A DNA stretch of 64,000 bases from Larsenimonas rhizosphaerae. GTDB lineage: Bacteria > Pseudomonadota > Gammaproteobacteria > Pseudomonadales > Halomonadaceae. The translations under genes and the position numbers were made by a program. Under the pieces are notes generated by a model that worked only from the letters and a program-made list of their open reading frames with translations, did not search any database and was not told where the DNA came from. The stretch spans positions 434,001-498,000 of the forward strand of contig NZ_JAMLJK010000001.1 of assembly GCF_023700005.1 (NCBI RefSeq), read 5' to 3'. Of the stretch, positions 7,747-16,408 are shown piece after piece (within the stretch, counting starts at the first letter, position 1; each line of letters begins with the position of its first letter).

Positions 7747-8076
7747 TTACTCCGCCACCAGGGTGCCGCGTGCGTCAGGGAGATGGAACTCATCGAAAAA
7801 GTCGTATTCGCCCGGTTTGAGCGGATGAACCACGACAAAGGAGCTGACACCAGGCCCCATCACCTTTTCCTTGCGCAGCGACGTGCTTTCGAATTCGACC
7901 GGCGTGTTGCCGGTATTGTGCAGCTCGATCTTGAACCGCTCACCGGCCTTGACATGCAGGGTCTGCGGCGTCAGCTCCCCGTTGTGAAGCGTCAGGGTGT
8001 ATGAAGGCAGGGCGGCCTGGGCCAGCGCTGGTACGGCCAGCAGTATCGGAAGTGTCAGAAACAGCAGGGCTTTCAT
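7747..8076 (-). CDS. ftrB: Periplasmic cupredoxin-like protein of iron uptake (FtrB)
   Basis: A 109-residue protein with a signal peptide (cleavage near AQA-ALP, about residue 21) and a single cupredoxin fold. The mature part contains HNGELTPQ, VKAGERFKIELHNTG, EFES and FDEFHLPDARG. It has no cysteine at all, so it cannot form a standard type-1 copper site; Met, His and Glu residues could bind metal instead. In FtrABCD systems this protein works with the P19 protein to oxidise or hand over ferrous iron in the periplasm. It lies between ftrA and ftrC on the same strand with short gaps. Confidence 0.87.
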   Translation of the reverse strand: MKALLFLTLPILLAVPALAQAALPSYTLTLHNGELTPQTLHVKAGERFKIELHNTGNTPVEFESTSLRKEKVMGPGVSSFVVVHPLKPGEYDFFDEFHLPDARGTLVAE

Positions 8077-8127
8077 TGGTGCACTCCTGAAAAGGGATCG
8101 CGCCCGGCAGTCGGGCGCGGCGAAGAC

Positions 8128-8649
8128 TCAGTAACCGCCTTTCTTGCCTACACCTGCATAGGTGAAGTCATACTCCACGGTGATGGGGTCGTACCATGCA
8201 CCGACACCGGTTTCCTTGTCGACATGGCGCTGCATGTCCGGATGGGTAATGGTGTAGGTCAGGTGATACTTGCCCGGGCCATCAAGCTTTACGTTGGCAC
8301 CGTAGTGAGGGCCATCGCTGGCCACCATCGGCATGAAATCCCCTTCGATGGTGTTATCGCTGCCCTTTTTGCTGAGCGCATAATGAACGCTCAGGTAGGG
8401 AATCCAGTCGCCGGGCGCAAAGCCGTTGGGGTTGTCTTCCAGCGAGTGGATATCGGCTTCCAGGTGAACATCCGCCTTGTTGGCAGCCAGCTTGCCGGCC
8501 GGTTCCATGGTGACCGGTTGCAGATAGACCGCCGCGATTTCCATGCCTGCTTCATGTTTGGGCTTGCCGATCGGGTATTCAAGAGCCATGGCGGAAGTGG
8601 AAAACAGCGCCAGGGCGGGCAGGGCCCACAACATACGTGATGCACTCAT
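8128..8649 (-). CDS. ftrA: P19-type periplasmic high-affinity iron-binding protein (FtrA)
   Basis: A 173-residue periplasmic protein with a signal peptide (MSASRMLWALPALALFSTSA, mature from about LEYPIG). It matches the Fe2+ transport P19 family (Campylobacter P19, FetP). AAVYLQPVTM, DIHSLEDNPNGF, PYLSVHYAL, HYGANVKL and THPDMQRHVD contain the Met, His and acidic residues that bind copper and iron in this family. The start at 8649 has AAGGAA 5 bases upstream and is followed directly by the signal sequence; upstream codons give no export signal. It is the first gene of the ftr operon, preceded by a Fur-like site, so iron-responsive control is likely. Confidence 0.92.
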   Translation of the reverse strand: MSASRMLWALPALALFSTSAMALEYPIGKPKHEAGMEIAAVYLQPVTMEPAGKLAANKADVHLEADIHSLEDNPNGFAPGDWIPYLSVHYALSKKGSDNTIEGDFMPMVASDGPHYGANVKLDGPGKYHLTYTITHPDMQRHVDKETGVGAWYDPITVEYDFTYAGVGKKGGY

Positions 8650-8730
8650 GACATTTCCTTTGGTGATTGGTGACTCTGACGGATTATCTGCCGTCCGGTT
8701 CCCGAGACGCGCGTGCTTCAGGGATAGCGC

Positions 8731-8752
8731 ATGAATGAGAATCGGTTCGCAA
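8731..8752 (-). promoter_or_regulatory. Fur-like site in the ftrA-tmcA intergenic region
   Basis: On the minus strand this stretch reads CCGATTCTCATTCAT, sharing the core GATTCTCAT with the stronger site at 66-84. Overall match to the Fur consensus is modest (about 9 of 19). Its place about 85 bases upstream of an iron-uptake operon supports the call. Confidence 0.35.
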
Positions 8753-8886
8753 TGGTAAATATAACGTTTATCACCGACGCACAACCAGTGAATCCATGCC
8801 TGAAGATCAATAAAAGTCAGTGCAGACAATTGCCACGCCAGGATTGTCGCGGCAGGCTGCCTGTGTCGATTACCGGAGACTGCCTC

Positions 8887-11010
8887 GTGACCAGTGATTT
8901 ATCCGCCCCTTTTGCAGCGCTGACCTGTCAGCGTCGCGTCCTGGCTGCCCGTCGCCATCGCGCGCTGATGTGCTGGCAGGGAACACCTGTCGAGCTGGTC
9001 GCGCGCGCCCGGCAGTATCTGGCTGATCAGGGGGATGTGCTGTGGGTGTCTCCGACACCGCCGGAGGCCATCGACGTGCCTCACTGTCGGCCCGGGCGTG
9101 CCCGCGCCTGGCTGGGGCGCGAGCGGGATATCATCGTGATGGATGCCACCGAGGTGTTCGACCCGGAAGCCCTGGGCGCGCTGTCCGGGACGGTCAGGGC
9201 TGGCGGAGTGCTGCTGCTGCTGCTGTCCGAGACATTCGGCCAGACACCGGATGATGGCTATGCCCGTCTCGCCGACTGGCCCTGGGAGCCGGCGAGCCTG
9301 TCGTCCCGTTTTCTGGCCCGTTGTGCCCGGCTGCTTGAATCGTCAGCCGCCTCGTTTGCCATCCCGGAACGTGACATCCACCAGGGGGTCACCGAGCACC
9401 AGCGCCACACCGAGAGCGGCGTCCGGTCTGATGGCAGTCTGACTGACGATCAGACCGCCGTGGTCAATGCACTGATAGCGCTCAAGCGGCGGCGGCCGTT
9501 GGTGATCACGGCAGACCGGGGCCGTGGCAAGAGCGCATCTCTGGGGCTGGCGGCGGCTCGGCTGCTGGCAGGCGGGCAGACCACACTGTTCATTACGGCA
9601 CCTGCCATGGCTGCCATCGAGCCGGTGTTTGATCGTCTGGCGGAGCAGCTGCCCGATGGGCACCGCGACGGCACTGCCTTTCTGATCGGCGAACAGCGGC
9701 TGCAGTTTCTGGCACCGGATCAACTGGCGGCAAGTGGCGGGCCTGGCACCACGCTGTTTGTCGATGAAGCGGCGGCCCTGCCGGTACAGGTATTGACCCA
9801 GGCGCTGGAGGCCTTTCCCCGGATCGCCTTCGCCACCACGGTGCACGGCTATGAGGGCTCCGGTCGTGGCTTTGAGTTGCGCTTTCGCTCTCTGCTTGAT
9901 CGGCGGGCGCCTCAATGGCGCGCCATGACCATGACGTCACCGGTGCGCTGGGCCGAGGGAGATCCCCTTGAGCAGCTGACTCATCGACTGTTGCTGCTGG
10001 ACGCCGAGCCGACTGCGCCCGGTGAATCGGGCGAGCCGGTACGGGTGGTTGTGCTGGATCGGAAGGCGCTGGCCCGGGATGAAGACCGTCTGGCCGAGGT
10101 GTTCGGGTTGCTGGTTCAGGCCCATTACCGTACCTCGCCGGCCGACCTGCGACAGCTGCTGGATGGCCCGGGTATCGAGGTGCGCGTGGCGCTGGAAGGC
10201 GAGCAGGTGATCGGCGTGCTGGTAAGTCTGAGCGAGGGCGGCTTTGATGCCCCGCTGGCGGAACAGATTGCTCGGGGGGAGCGACGCCCGCAGGGGCATC
10301 TTGTTGCCCAGTCGCTGACCCTGCATCTGGGGGAGGCCGCTGCAGCGCAGGTGCGGTGGCGGCGTATCATGCGGGTTGCTGTCCATCCGGCACGCCGCCG
10401 CCGGGGGGTAGGGCGTCAACTGGTCGAGGCGCTGGCGGCAGACGCTGGCGGGGCGGCGTTGCTGGGGGTCAGTTTCGGGCTGGATGACACCCTGCCGGCC
10501 TTCTGGCAGACGCTGGGGTTCACGCCGGTGCGCGTCGGCCTGACCCGGGAAACTGCCAGCGGTGAGCATGCCTTGATGATGGCGCGCCCGCTCACGGCCG
10601 ATGGAAACACCCTGCGTGCCCGGCTGGCCGCTCGGTTTTCCACCCTGCTGCCCGACTGGCTGGCCCGGGAGCTGGTGGCACTGGACCCTGCTCAGGCGGC
10701 GGGCGTACTGGCCGGTTTGCCCACACCGTCCGCGGAGGAGGGCGACGCACAGCGGCTTGATCGTTTCATCAGCGCCAATGCCCCCTGGGCGCTGAGCCGC
10801 CCGGTGGTGCAGAAAGCAGTCTGGCAGGTGCTGGCATGCCATGGCCTGGTGGAGGGCAGTGGTGTGGCGGTTGGGCTGGCATTTCAGAGCATGGAGGCCC
10901 CGCAGCCGTTGCTGGCCCGGCTGTTGCCAGCCGAGGCCAGCGGCGTTACCGGTCGGCGGCGCTGGCTGGCCCGGTGGCTATCGCAATGGGGAAGCGAGCA
11001 GCTATCCTAG
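8887..11010 (+). CDS. tmcA: tRNA(Met) cytidine acetyltransferase TmcA
   Basis: A 707-residue enzyme that makes N4-acetylcytidine at the wobble position of elongator tRNA-Met, using acetyl-CoA and ATP. An N-terminal DUF1726-like region is followed by an RNA-helicase-like module with Walker A ADRGRGKSASLG (about residues 207-218) and Walker B VDEAAALP (about 292). A GNAT acetyltransferase domain with VAVHPARRRRGVGR (about 497-510) and a C-terminal tRNA-binding part follow. The GTG at 8887 was chosen because GGAG lies 8 bases upstream; the frame opens further upstream, but that part is not TmcA-like and covers the ftrA promoter region. Length is close to E. coli TmcA (about 670). Confidence 0.93.
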   Translation: MTSDLSAPFAALTCQRRVLAARRHRALMCWQGTPVELVARARQYLADQGDVLWVSPTPPEAIDVPHCRPGRARAWLGRERDIIVMDATEVFDPEALGALSGTVRAGGVLLLLLSETFGQTPDDGYARLADWPWEPASLSSRFLARCARLLESSAASFAIPERDIHQGVTEHQRHTESGVRSDGSLTDDQTAVVNALIALKRRRPLVITADRGRGKSASLGLAAARLLAGGQTTLFITAPAMAAIEPVFDRLAEQLPDGHRDGTAFLIGEQRLQFLAPDQLAASGGPGTTLFVDEAAALPVQVLTQALEAFPRIAFATTVHGYEGSGRGFELRFRSLLDRRAPQWRAMTMTSPVRWAEGDPLEQLTHRLLLLDAEPTAPGESGEPVRVVVLDRKALARDEDRLAEVFGLLVQAHYRTSPADLRQLLDGPGIEVRVALEGEQVIGVLVSLSEGGFDAPLAEQIARGERRPQGHLVAQSLTLHLGEAAAAQVRWRRIMRVAVHPARRRRGVGRQLVEALAADAGGAALLGVSFGLDDTLPAFWQTLGFTPVRVGLTRETASGEHALMMARPLTADGNTLRARLAARFSTLLPDWLARELVALDPAQAAGVLAGLPTPSAEEGDAQRLDRFISANAPWALSRPVVQKAVWQVLACHGLVEGSGVAVGLAFQSMEAPQPLLARLLPAEASGVTGRRRWLARWLSQWGSEQLS

Positions 11011-11033
11011 GGCAACGCATCAAGGAGATCCCC

Positions 11034-12482
11034 ATGAACGAACAGCTCGACACGCTCGAACCGACCGCCCTGTGGCGCCATTTTCGTACCTTTTGTGATA
11101 CCCCGCGGCCGTCCGGTCATGAAGAGGCCATCATCGGCAAAATCGTTGACTGGGCCGAGCAGCGTGGCCTGACCTGCGAGCGTGATGACACCGGTAATCT
11201 GCTGGTCAGAAAGCCGGCCACGCCCGGGCATGAAAACGCCCCCGGCGTCATTTTGCAGTCACACGTGGATATGGTGGCGCAGGCGGCCAGCGGCCATGAT
11301 CATGACTTCACTCGCGATGCCCTCGATACCTTTGTCGAGGACGGCTGGCTGCATGCCCGGGGGACCACCCTTGGCGCAGACAATGGCGTGGGCGCGGCAG
11401 CGGCGCTGGCCATTCTGGGCGAGTCATCGCTGACTCACGGCCCGCTGGAAGCGCTGTTTACCGTGGAGGAAGAGGCTTCACTGGTGGGCGCACGTTACCT
11501 GCAGAAGGACTGGCTGAGCGGTCACTATCTGCTGAATCTTGATTCGGAGTCCCGGGGGGAGGTCTATATCGGCTGTGCCGGGGGCAACGACGTCAAGGTT
11601 GATCATGATTTCACCTTGGTGGCACCCGGCGAAGGTCAGACCGCGTTGTCACTGTCGGTCAGTGGGCTGGTCGGCGGCCACTCCGGCATGGACATCGACA
11701 AGGGACGGGCCAATGCCAACGTACTGCTTTGTGCCTGTCTGTGGTCGCTGCGCGATACCGGGCTGCAGCTGATATCTCTGGACGGCGGCACCATGCGCAA
11801 TGCCATTACCCGTGATGCGCGTGCGGTCTTTCTGGTACCCGAGGCGGCGCGCCGCCTGGTGACTGAAACCGTGGCGGCCTTCCAGACGCGGGAAGCCCTG
11901 CTGTACGAGGGGGTCGATGACGGACTGGTGCTGAGCGTGGAAGACGGCGAATCCGCTCAGGCCATGACCATGGAAGACAGCCGCAAACTGCTGGCGGTGC
12001 TGACGGCCATGCCTTATGGCATCGACCGCATGAGCCAGACGGTGCCCGGCATTGCCGAAAGCTCCAACAACATCGGCGTGCTGCGGCTTGAAAACGGCCA
12101 TCTGCATCTGGGCGCCATGGTACGGGCATTGCGGCTTGAAAGCGCCGAGGCGATCAATGAGCGGTTCCGGGCGCTGTTTTCCCTGATTGACGTGGAAGCC
12201 ATTGCCGGTGAGGGCTATCCCGGCTGGGCGCCTCAGGCAGACTCTCCACTGCTCGCCCGCTTTCTGGCCCTTCACGAGCGGGAGCTGGGCCGTGAGGCGG
12301 AGGTCAAGGTCATTCACGCCGGGCTTGAGTGCGGCATCATCGGTGCCCATTACCCGGGGCTGGACATGATTTCCTTCGGGCCGACCATCCTGGGGGCGCA
12401 CTCTCCGACCGAGCGAGTAGAGCTTGCAGCGGTCGAGGAGTTTTATGCCCTGCTCAAGGCCATGGTGACGGATCTGGCCTGA
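11034..12482 (+). CDS. pepD: Aminoacyl-histidine dipeptidase (peptidase D)
   Basis: A 482-residue cytosolic M20-family metallopeptidase that cleaves Xaa-His and other dipeptides. SHVDMV near residue 78 holds the first zinc ligand His. TTLGADNGVGAAA carries the bridging Asp, VEEEASLVGA the catalytic and ligand Glu pair, and GGHSGMDI the lid-domain motif. A strong AAGGAGAT lies just before the ATG. Length matches E. coli PepD (485). It starts 23 bases after tmcA and may be partly co-transcribed with it. Confidence 0.93.
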   Translation: MNEQLDTLEPTALWRHFRTFCDTPRPSGHEEAIIGKIVDWAEQRGLTCERDDTGNLLVRKPATPGHENAPGVILQSHVDMVAQAASGHDHDFTRDALDTFVEDGWLHARGTTLGADNGVGAAAALAILGESSLTHGPLEALFTVEEEASLVGARYLQKDWLSGHYLLNLDSESRGEVYIGCAGGNDVKVDHDFTLVAPGEGQTALSLSVSGLVGGHSGMDIDKGRANANVLLCACLWSLRDTGLQLISLDGGTMRNAITRDARAVFLVPEAARRLVTETVAAFQTREALLYEGVDDGLVLSVEDGESAQAMTMEDSRKLLAVLTAMPYGIDRMSQTVPGIAESSNNIGVLRLENGHLHLGAMVRALRLESAEAINERFRALFSLIDVEAIAGEGYPGWAPQADSPLLARFLALHERELGREAEVKVIHAGLECGIIGAHYPGLDMISFGPTILGAHSPTERVELAAVEEFYALLKAMVTDLA

Positions 12483-12508
12483 CCCTCTGGTTTTTTCGCT
12501 GTTCATTG

Positions 12509-12532
12509 CTGCCGGCCCCTGTGCCGGCAGCG
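12509..12532 (+). terminator. Hairpin downstream of pepD
   Basis: GCTGCCGGC and GCCGGCAGC pair around a 5-base loop about 27 bases after the pepD stop. A real T tract is missing, so termination here is uncertain; a better terminator follows at 12630. Confidence 0.35.
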
Positions 12533-12601
12533 TTGTGTGGTGACGCAGAATTGTCATGAGGGGTAGACGGCAGACGTAACCTCGTGAAATACTGAGCATC
12601 C

Positions 12602-12661
12602 TTACTAATGAGCGGCTTTGCTCGTATTACGCGCCGGGCGATCCGGCGCGCTTTTTAGTAA
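12602..12661 (+). terminator. Composite terminator with enclosing stem
   Basis: GCGCCGG (12631-12637) and CCGGCGC (12643-12649) form a strong hairpin followed by GCTTTTT, a good rho-independent terminator. It is enclosed by the complementary arms TTACTAA (12602-12608) and TTAGTAA (12655-12661), with a second small hairpin GAGC/GCTC between them. The whole 60-base element could fold as a three-way junction. Confidence 0.65.
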
Positions 12662-12719
12662 TCAGTAACCTTCCTTTCTGTTCCGCCAGGACAGGCCTGT
12701 TTTTATCCGAGGTGGCTCA

Positions 12720-14783
12720 ATGAATGCGATCTGGGCTGATCGTGTACTGATGGCACTTAAAACCGCCATTGCCGTCGTCATTACCCTTTATATCGCGATT
12801 CGTTTCGGACTGGTTCAACCGGCCTGGGCCATTCTGGGTGTACTGCTGGTGACGGTGCAGCCGATGATGTTTACCGGCGCGACGCCGCCGGTGGGCGTGA
12901 TGGTACGCCGTGGTATCGCGCGTCTGCTTGGCACGGTCATAGGCGCCGTGGCCGGTGTGGTATTGATCGGGTTCTTCGGTCAGCAACCCCTGTTGTATGT
13001 GCTTGCCGCCGGCGCCTGGCTTGCCGTGTGCACCTATGGCGTGATGCTGCTTCAGGATGAGCCGCTGAGTTACACCATGATGCTGTGTGGCTATACCGCT
13101 ACCATGGTGTCGCTGACCGCCATCGGCCATGATCCGGTTCATGTCATTGATTATGCCATCGGGCGGACGGAAGAAACCGGGCTGGGCATTATCGTGGGGC
13201 TGATAATCAACATTGCCGTCATGCCCCGGTTTGGCAGCGACCGGCTGCCTCAGGCCATCACCACGTTTTTAAGGGAGGTGGCGCGTGAGTCGACCGCGTT
13301 GCTTGAGCAGTCGGCAGACAGCAATCGTCTGGCTCGTTATCAGGCGCTGCTGCAACAGCAGCGTCAGATGGATCAGACCCAGGGCATGGCCCGATTTGAA
13401 CACTGGCGCTATCGATTGCACCGTCAGCCGCTGGCCCGCTTTGCCAGCGACAGTCTGGCACTGCTGTCGGCCCTGGCCGATCTGGAGGTGGCTCTGGCGC
13501 GGCTGCGTCTCAAGCCGGGTGGGGAGGCGCTGGCCAGTGACATCAGCGCCCGGATGCAGGCGTGGTTCATGGCCTGGCAACGGCTTGATGATACCGGGCG
13601 CGTCAGTGATGACGCCCTGTCCTTTCCTGTCCTTGAGCGGGATACCTCGGTTCCGCCGCCGACACAGGCCTGCATGGCACTGGTCATCTCGCGACTGCAG
13701 GATATTTCTGCCCTGATGCTGCATGGCCAGCGCCTGCTGTCGACGCTGCACACGGGGCGGGCGCCTCGCGAGCTGCCCCGGCGAGCGAGGGGAACCTGGT
13801 TGCACCTTGAGCATCGTGTTGCTGCCTTCAACGCCTTTCGTGTCTTTGCCGGCTTTACGGCTCTGGGGCTGTTCTGGCTTCACAGCGGCTGGCTGTCCGG
13901 CTATTTCGCCATGATGATGATGGCGGTGTTCTGTGTACTGTTTGCCAAGGCGCCGAACCCTCACCGCATCGTATTTCACTTTTTCATCGGCACGGCGATT
14001 TCGGTGCCGGTGGCCATGCTGTATTCCTTTATCATCTTTCCTGCCATCAGCGGGTTCTGGCTGATGGCCATCAGTCTGGCAGTGCCCGTCGGGCTGACGG
14101 CGCTGATGTTGCCCTATCCCGCGCTGGCGGCATCGCTGCCGGCAATCATCAACCTGTCGATGACCCTGAACCTGCAGCAGCAGTTTCACTTTGCCCCCCT
14201 GGCGCTGCTTAATTCCTCACTGGCGTCGCTGGTGGGTACCGCGGCGGCAGTGGTGGTCTTTCTGCTGTTTCGCCAGCGTCCAAGTCATCAGCGGCTGCAG
14301 AACCTCTTTGGGGGCTTCTGGGATGAGTTTGCCCGGCTGGCCGGAGACAGTGCGCTGCCTCATCGCGGGCGGCTCGAGGTCCGACTGCATGATCGCCTGG
14401 GGCGAATGATGGCGCTTGGCAGTACGGCAGATCAGCTTCACATGGCCACTACGCTGCACGGACTTGGTCTTGGGGTCTGGCGGCTGCGCCATCTGCGGCG
14501 GCGCATGGCGTCCTCGACCGAGGGGGTGGCCCTGGACGAGTTCGATCACTGGCTGTCGCGGCTGGGGCACACGCTGTATCAGGAGCAGGAGGCGCACAGT
14601 GGTGTTGATCGGGAGGCAAGCCGACAGGCATCGCATGAGGCCATCGACTGGGCGCGGACGTTTTATCATGCCAGACCGCCCTGGATCAGCATGGCCGCCG
14701 AGCTCGAGATGCTGTCCCATCGATTGACGGCGCTTGCCGGTTCGGACAACACCCTGTCTGTGGAGGATGATCATGCTGAATGA
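12720..14783 (+). CDS. FUSC-family inner-membrane efflux protein (AaeB-like)
   Basis: A 687-residue protein of the FUSC/aromatic acid exporter family. It has two membrane blocks of about five to six helices (residues 10-160 and about 370-520), each followed by a long cytoplasmic region, as in E. coli AaeB (655 residues). QPAWAILGVLLVTVQP and RGIARLLGTVIGAVAG in the first block are typical. GAGGTGG precedes the ATG. It overlaps the following DUF1656 gene and is followed by a HlyD-type adaptor, giving the usual three-gene pump for aromatic or weak organic acids. The real substrate is unknown, and no LysR regulator is adjacent. Confidence 0.87.
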   Translation: MNAIWADRVLMALKTAIAVVITLYIAIRFGLVQPAWAILGVLLVTVQPMMFTGATPPVGVMVRRGIARLLGTVIGAVAGVVLIGFFGQQPLLYVLAAGAWLAVCTYGVMLLQDEPLSYTMMLCGYTATMVSLTAIGHDPVHVIDYAIGRTEETGLGIIVGLIINIAVMPRFGSDRLPQAITTFLREVARESTALLEQSADSNRLARYQALLQQQRQMDQTQGMARFEHWRYRLHRQPLARFASDSLALLSALADLEVALARLRLKPGGEALASDISARMQAWFMAWQRLDDTGRVSDDALSFPVLERDTSVPPPTQACMALVISRLQDISALMLHGQRLLSTLHTGRAPRELPRRARGTWLHLEHRVAAFNAFRVFAGFTALGLFWLHSGWLSGYFAMMMMAVFCVLFAKAPNPHRIVFHFFIGTAISVPVAMLYSFIIFPAISGFWLMAISLAVPVGLTALMLPYPALAASLPAIINLSMTLNLQQQFHFAPLALLNSSLASLVGTAAAVVVFLLFRQRPSHQRLQNLFGGFWDEFARLAGDSALPHRGRLEVRLHDRLGRMMALGSTADQLHMATTLHGLGLGVWRLRHLRRRMASSTEGVALDEFDHWLSRLGHTLYQEQEAHSGVDREASRQASHEAIDWARTFYHARPPWISMAAELEMLSHRLTALAGSDNTLSVEDDHAE

Positions 14784-14979
14784 GTGGTCGCTGTTCGGCT
14801 TTTTGCTGCCGCCGCTGCTGGTACCACTGCTGCTGGCGGGCGTGCTTCATTTCCTGTCGCGACGTCTGTGGTCGCGGATCGGGCTGTATCGCTGGTTCTG
14901 GCATCCGAGCCTTGTGGATATGGCATTTTTTGCCTTGTGGTTATGGGTAGTCATGGCGTTGTGGCCTGCCCCCGTGTAA
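14773..14979 (+). CDS. DUF1656 small membrane protein (AaeX-like)
   Basis: A 68-residue protein with two membrane helices, of the DUF1656/AaeX family, which regularly sits between FUSC and HlyD genes in aromatic-acid efflux operons. The start at 14773 (MLNEWSLFG) was chosen because GGAGG lies 6 bases upstream; the ATG at 14767 would be too close to that site. It overlaps the end of the FUSC gene by 11 bases, indicating translational coupling. Its biochemical role is not established. Confidence 0.85.
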   Translation: MLNEWSLFGFLLPPLLVPLLLAGVLHFLSRRLWSRIGLYRWFWHPSLVDMAFFALWLWVVMALWPAPV

Positions 14980-14994
14980 CGCATCGGAGTGATT

Positions 14995-15927
14995 ATGGTG
15001 TCAATCAATCGAAAACCCCTGCGGCTTGTGCTGACTCTGGCACTGCTGGTGCTGGCCGGCGTGGCGCTTTATCAGATATGGCAGCACTACATGCATGACC
15101 CTTGGACGCGGGATGGCCGTGTCAGGGCTGATATCGTCCATGTCGGGGTAGATGTGTCCGGGCTGGTCGACCAGCTGAACGTGCACGACAACGAGCGCGT
15201 CAGCCAGGGGCAGGTGCTGTTTACCATCGACAAGGCGCGCTACGAGCTGGCGCTGTCCAACGCTCGCGCGAATCTGACGAAGCTGAAGGTCGATGCCGAC
15301 AACACGCGTCAGCGCTACCAGCGTCGTCGGGACCTGAAACAGTACGTCTCCGATGAAGAGCGCAACGACGCCGAATTCAGCTACCGTGCGGCACAGGCGG
15401 CCGTGTCTCAGGCCGAGGTGGCCGTCAGCCAGGCACAGCTGGACCTTGAGCGAGCCGTCGTCAAGTCGCCGGTCGATGGGTATATCACCAACCTGTTGCT
15501 GCGGCCCGGGCAGTATGTGAATGCCGGCGCAGAAACCCTGACGCTGGTCGATGCGAACAGCTTCTATGTGCAGGGGTATTTCGAGGAAACCAAGCTGTCG
15601 CATATTCACCCGGGCGACCCCGCGCGTATCAAGCTGATGGCGTGGAGTGAGCCGCTCAGGGGACATGTGAACAGCATTGCACGCGGCATTACCGACAACA
15701 GCCTGTCCAGCCAGTCTTCCGGGCTGACCAGCGTTGATCCGACCTTTGACTGGGTGCGCCTGTCCCAGCGGTTACCGGTACGCATTACCATCGATGACAT
15801 CCCGGACGATGTTCAGTTATCTGCCGGATTGACGGCCACGGTCTATATCGGTAGTGATATACCTCCGAACGAGTCCGGTTGGCGACGGTCGCTGCGCCAG
15901 TGGCTGGAAGGCTTCTTCAACGTTTGA
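14995..15927 (+). CDS. HlyD/AaeA-type periplasmic adaptor of the efflux pump
   Basis: A 310-residue membrane-fusion protein: a short cytoplasmic N-terminus, one membrane anchor (about residues 10-30), a lipoyl half-motif around WTRDGRVRADIV, a coiled coil (about 80-145), then VKSPVDGYITNLLLRPGQYV and a beta-barrel. The architecture and length match AaeA (310) and the EmrA group. The ATG at 14995 has GGAG 7 bases upstream; a GTG two codons earlier is less likely. It would connect the FUSC transporter to an outer-membrane channel encoded elsewhere. Confidence 0.9.
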   Translation: MVSINRKPLRLVLTLALLVLAGVALYQIWQHYMHDPWTRDGRVRADIVHVGVDVSGLVDQLNVHDNERVSQGQVLFTIDKARYELALSNARANLTKLKVDADNTRQRYQRRRDLKQYVSDEERNDAEFSYRAAQAAVSQAEVAVSQAQLDLERAVVKSPVDGYITNLLLRPGQYVNAGAETLTLVDANSFYVQGYFEETKLSHIHPGDPARIKLMAWSEPLRGHVNSIARGITDNSLSSQSSGLTSVDPTFDWVRLSQRLPVRITIDDIPDDVQLSAGLTATVYIGSDIPPNESGWRRSLRQWLEGFFNV

Positions 15928-15979
15928 AACAGGTCGGGCCCATGCCCGATCGTGATCCATTGCTGGCAGGGGAGCCATG

Positions 15980-16399
15980 ATGACCGTGCTGATCCGCTGG
16001 TGTGTGCTGTTGTGCATGCTGTGTCTTGCCGGGCCGGCAGTCAGCCTGGCGGCAGGCTCGTCGCCGCCCGAGGCCACGGCCGCTCAGGCGTTCGAGGCAC
16101 ATCAGAGTGATGTGCTGATCACCGGTGAGGGGGTGGTGTTTCGGATACTGAGCGATGATACGCGCGGAGACCGGCACCAGCGTTTCATTCTGCGACTGGC
16201 CGATGGGCAGACGCTGCTGGTGGCGCATAATATCGATCTTGCCCCACGGCTGGATGGCCTTGAACGCGGCGCCCACGTTCGTTTTCGTGGTGAATATGTC
16301 TGGAACGCGCGAGGGGGCGTGCTCCACTGGACTCATCATGACCCGCGGGGACGCCATCCGGATGGCTTTCTGGAGTATGACGGCCGACGCTATCAGTAA
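15980..16399 (+). CDS. DUF3465 family exported protein
   Basis: A 139-residue protein with a signal peptide (hydrophobic MTVLIRWCVLLCMLCLAG, cleavage near SLA-AGS). The mature domain has the DUF3465 signature GEGVVFRIL, DRHQRFILRL, HNIDLAPRLDGL and HWTHHDPRGRH, consistent with a small OB-like periplasmic domain. The second of two adjacent ATG codons is better spaced from GGGGAG (5 bases). It lies about 50 bases behind the efflux adaptor gene and may be its last co-transcribed gene. Function unknown. Confidence 0.8.
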   Translation: MTVLIRWCVLLCMLCLAGPAVSLAAGSSPPEATAAQAFEAHQSDVLITGEGVVFRILSDDTRGDRHQRFILRLADGQTLLVAHNIDLAPRLDGLERGAHVRFRGEYVWNARGGVLHWTHHDPRGRHPDGFLEYDGRRYQ

Positions 16400-16408
16400 G
16401 TGCTGCTG

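Noticed and set aside
8731-8886. N-terminal extension of TmcA
   Set aside because: The frame is open from 8731, but this part covers the Fur-like site and ftrA promoter region and does not resemble TmcA. The GTG at 8887 has a proper ribosome site.
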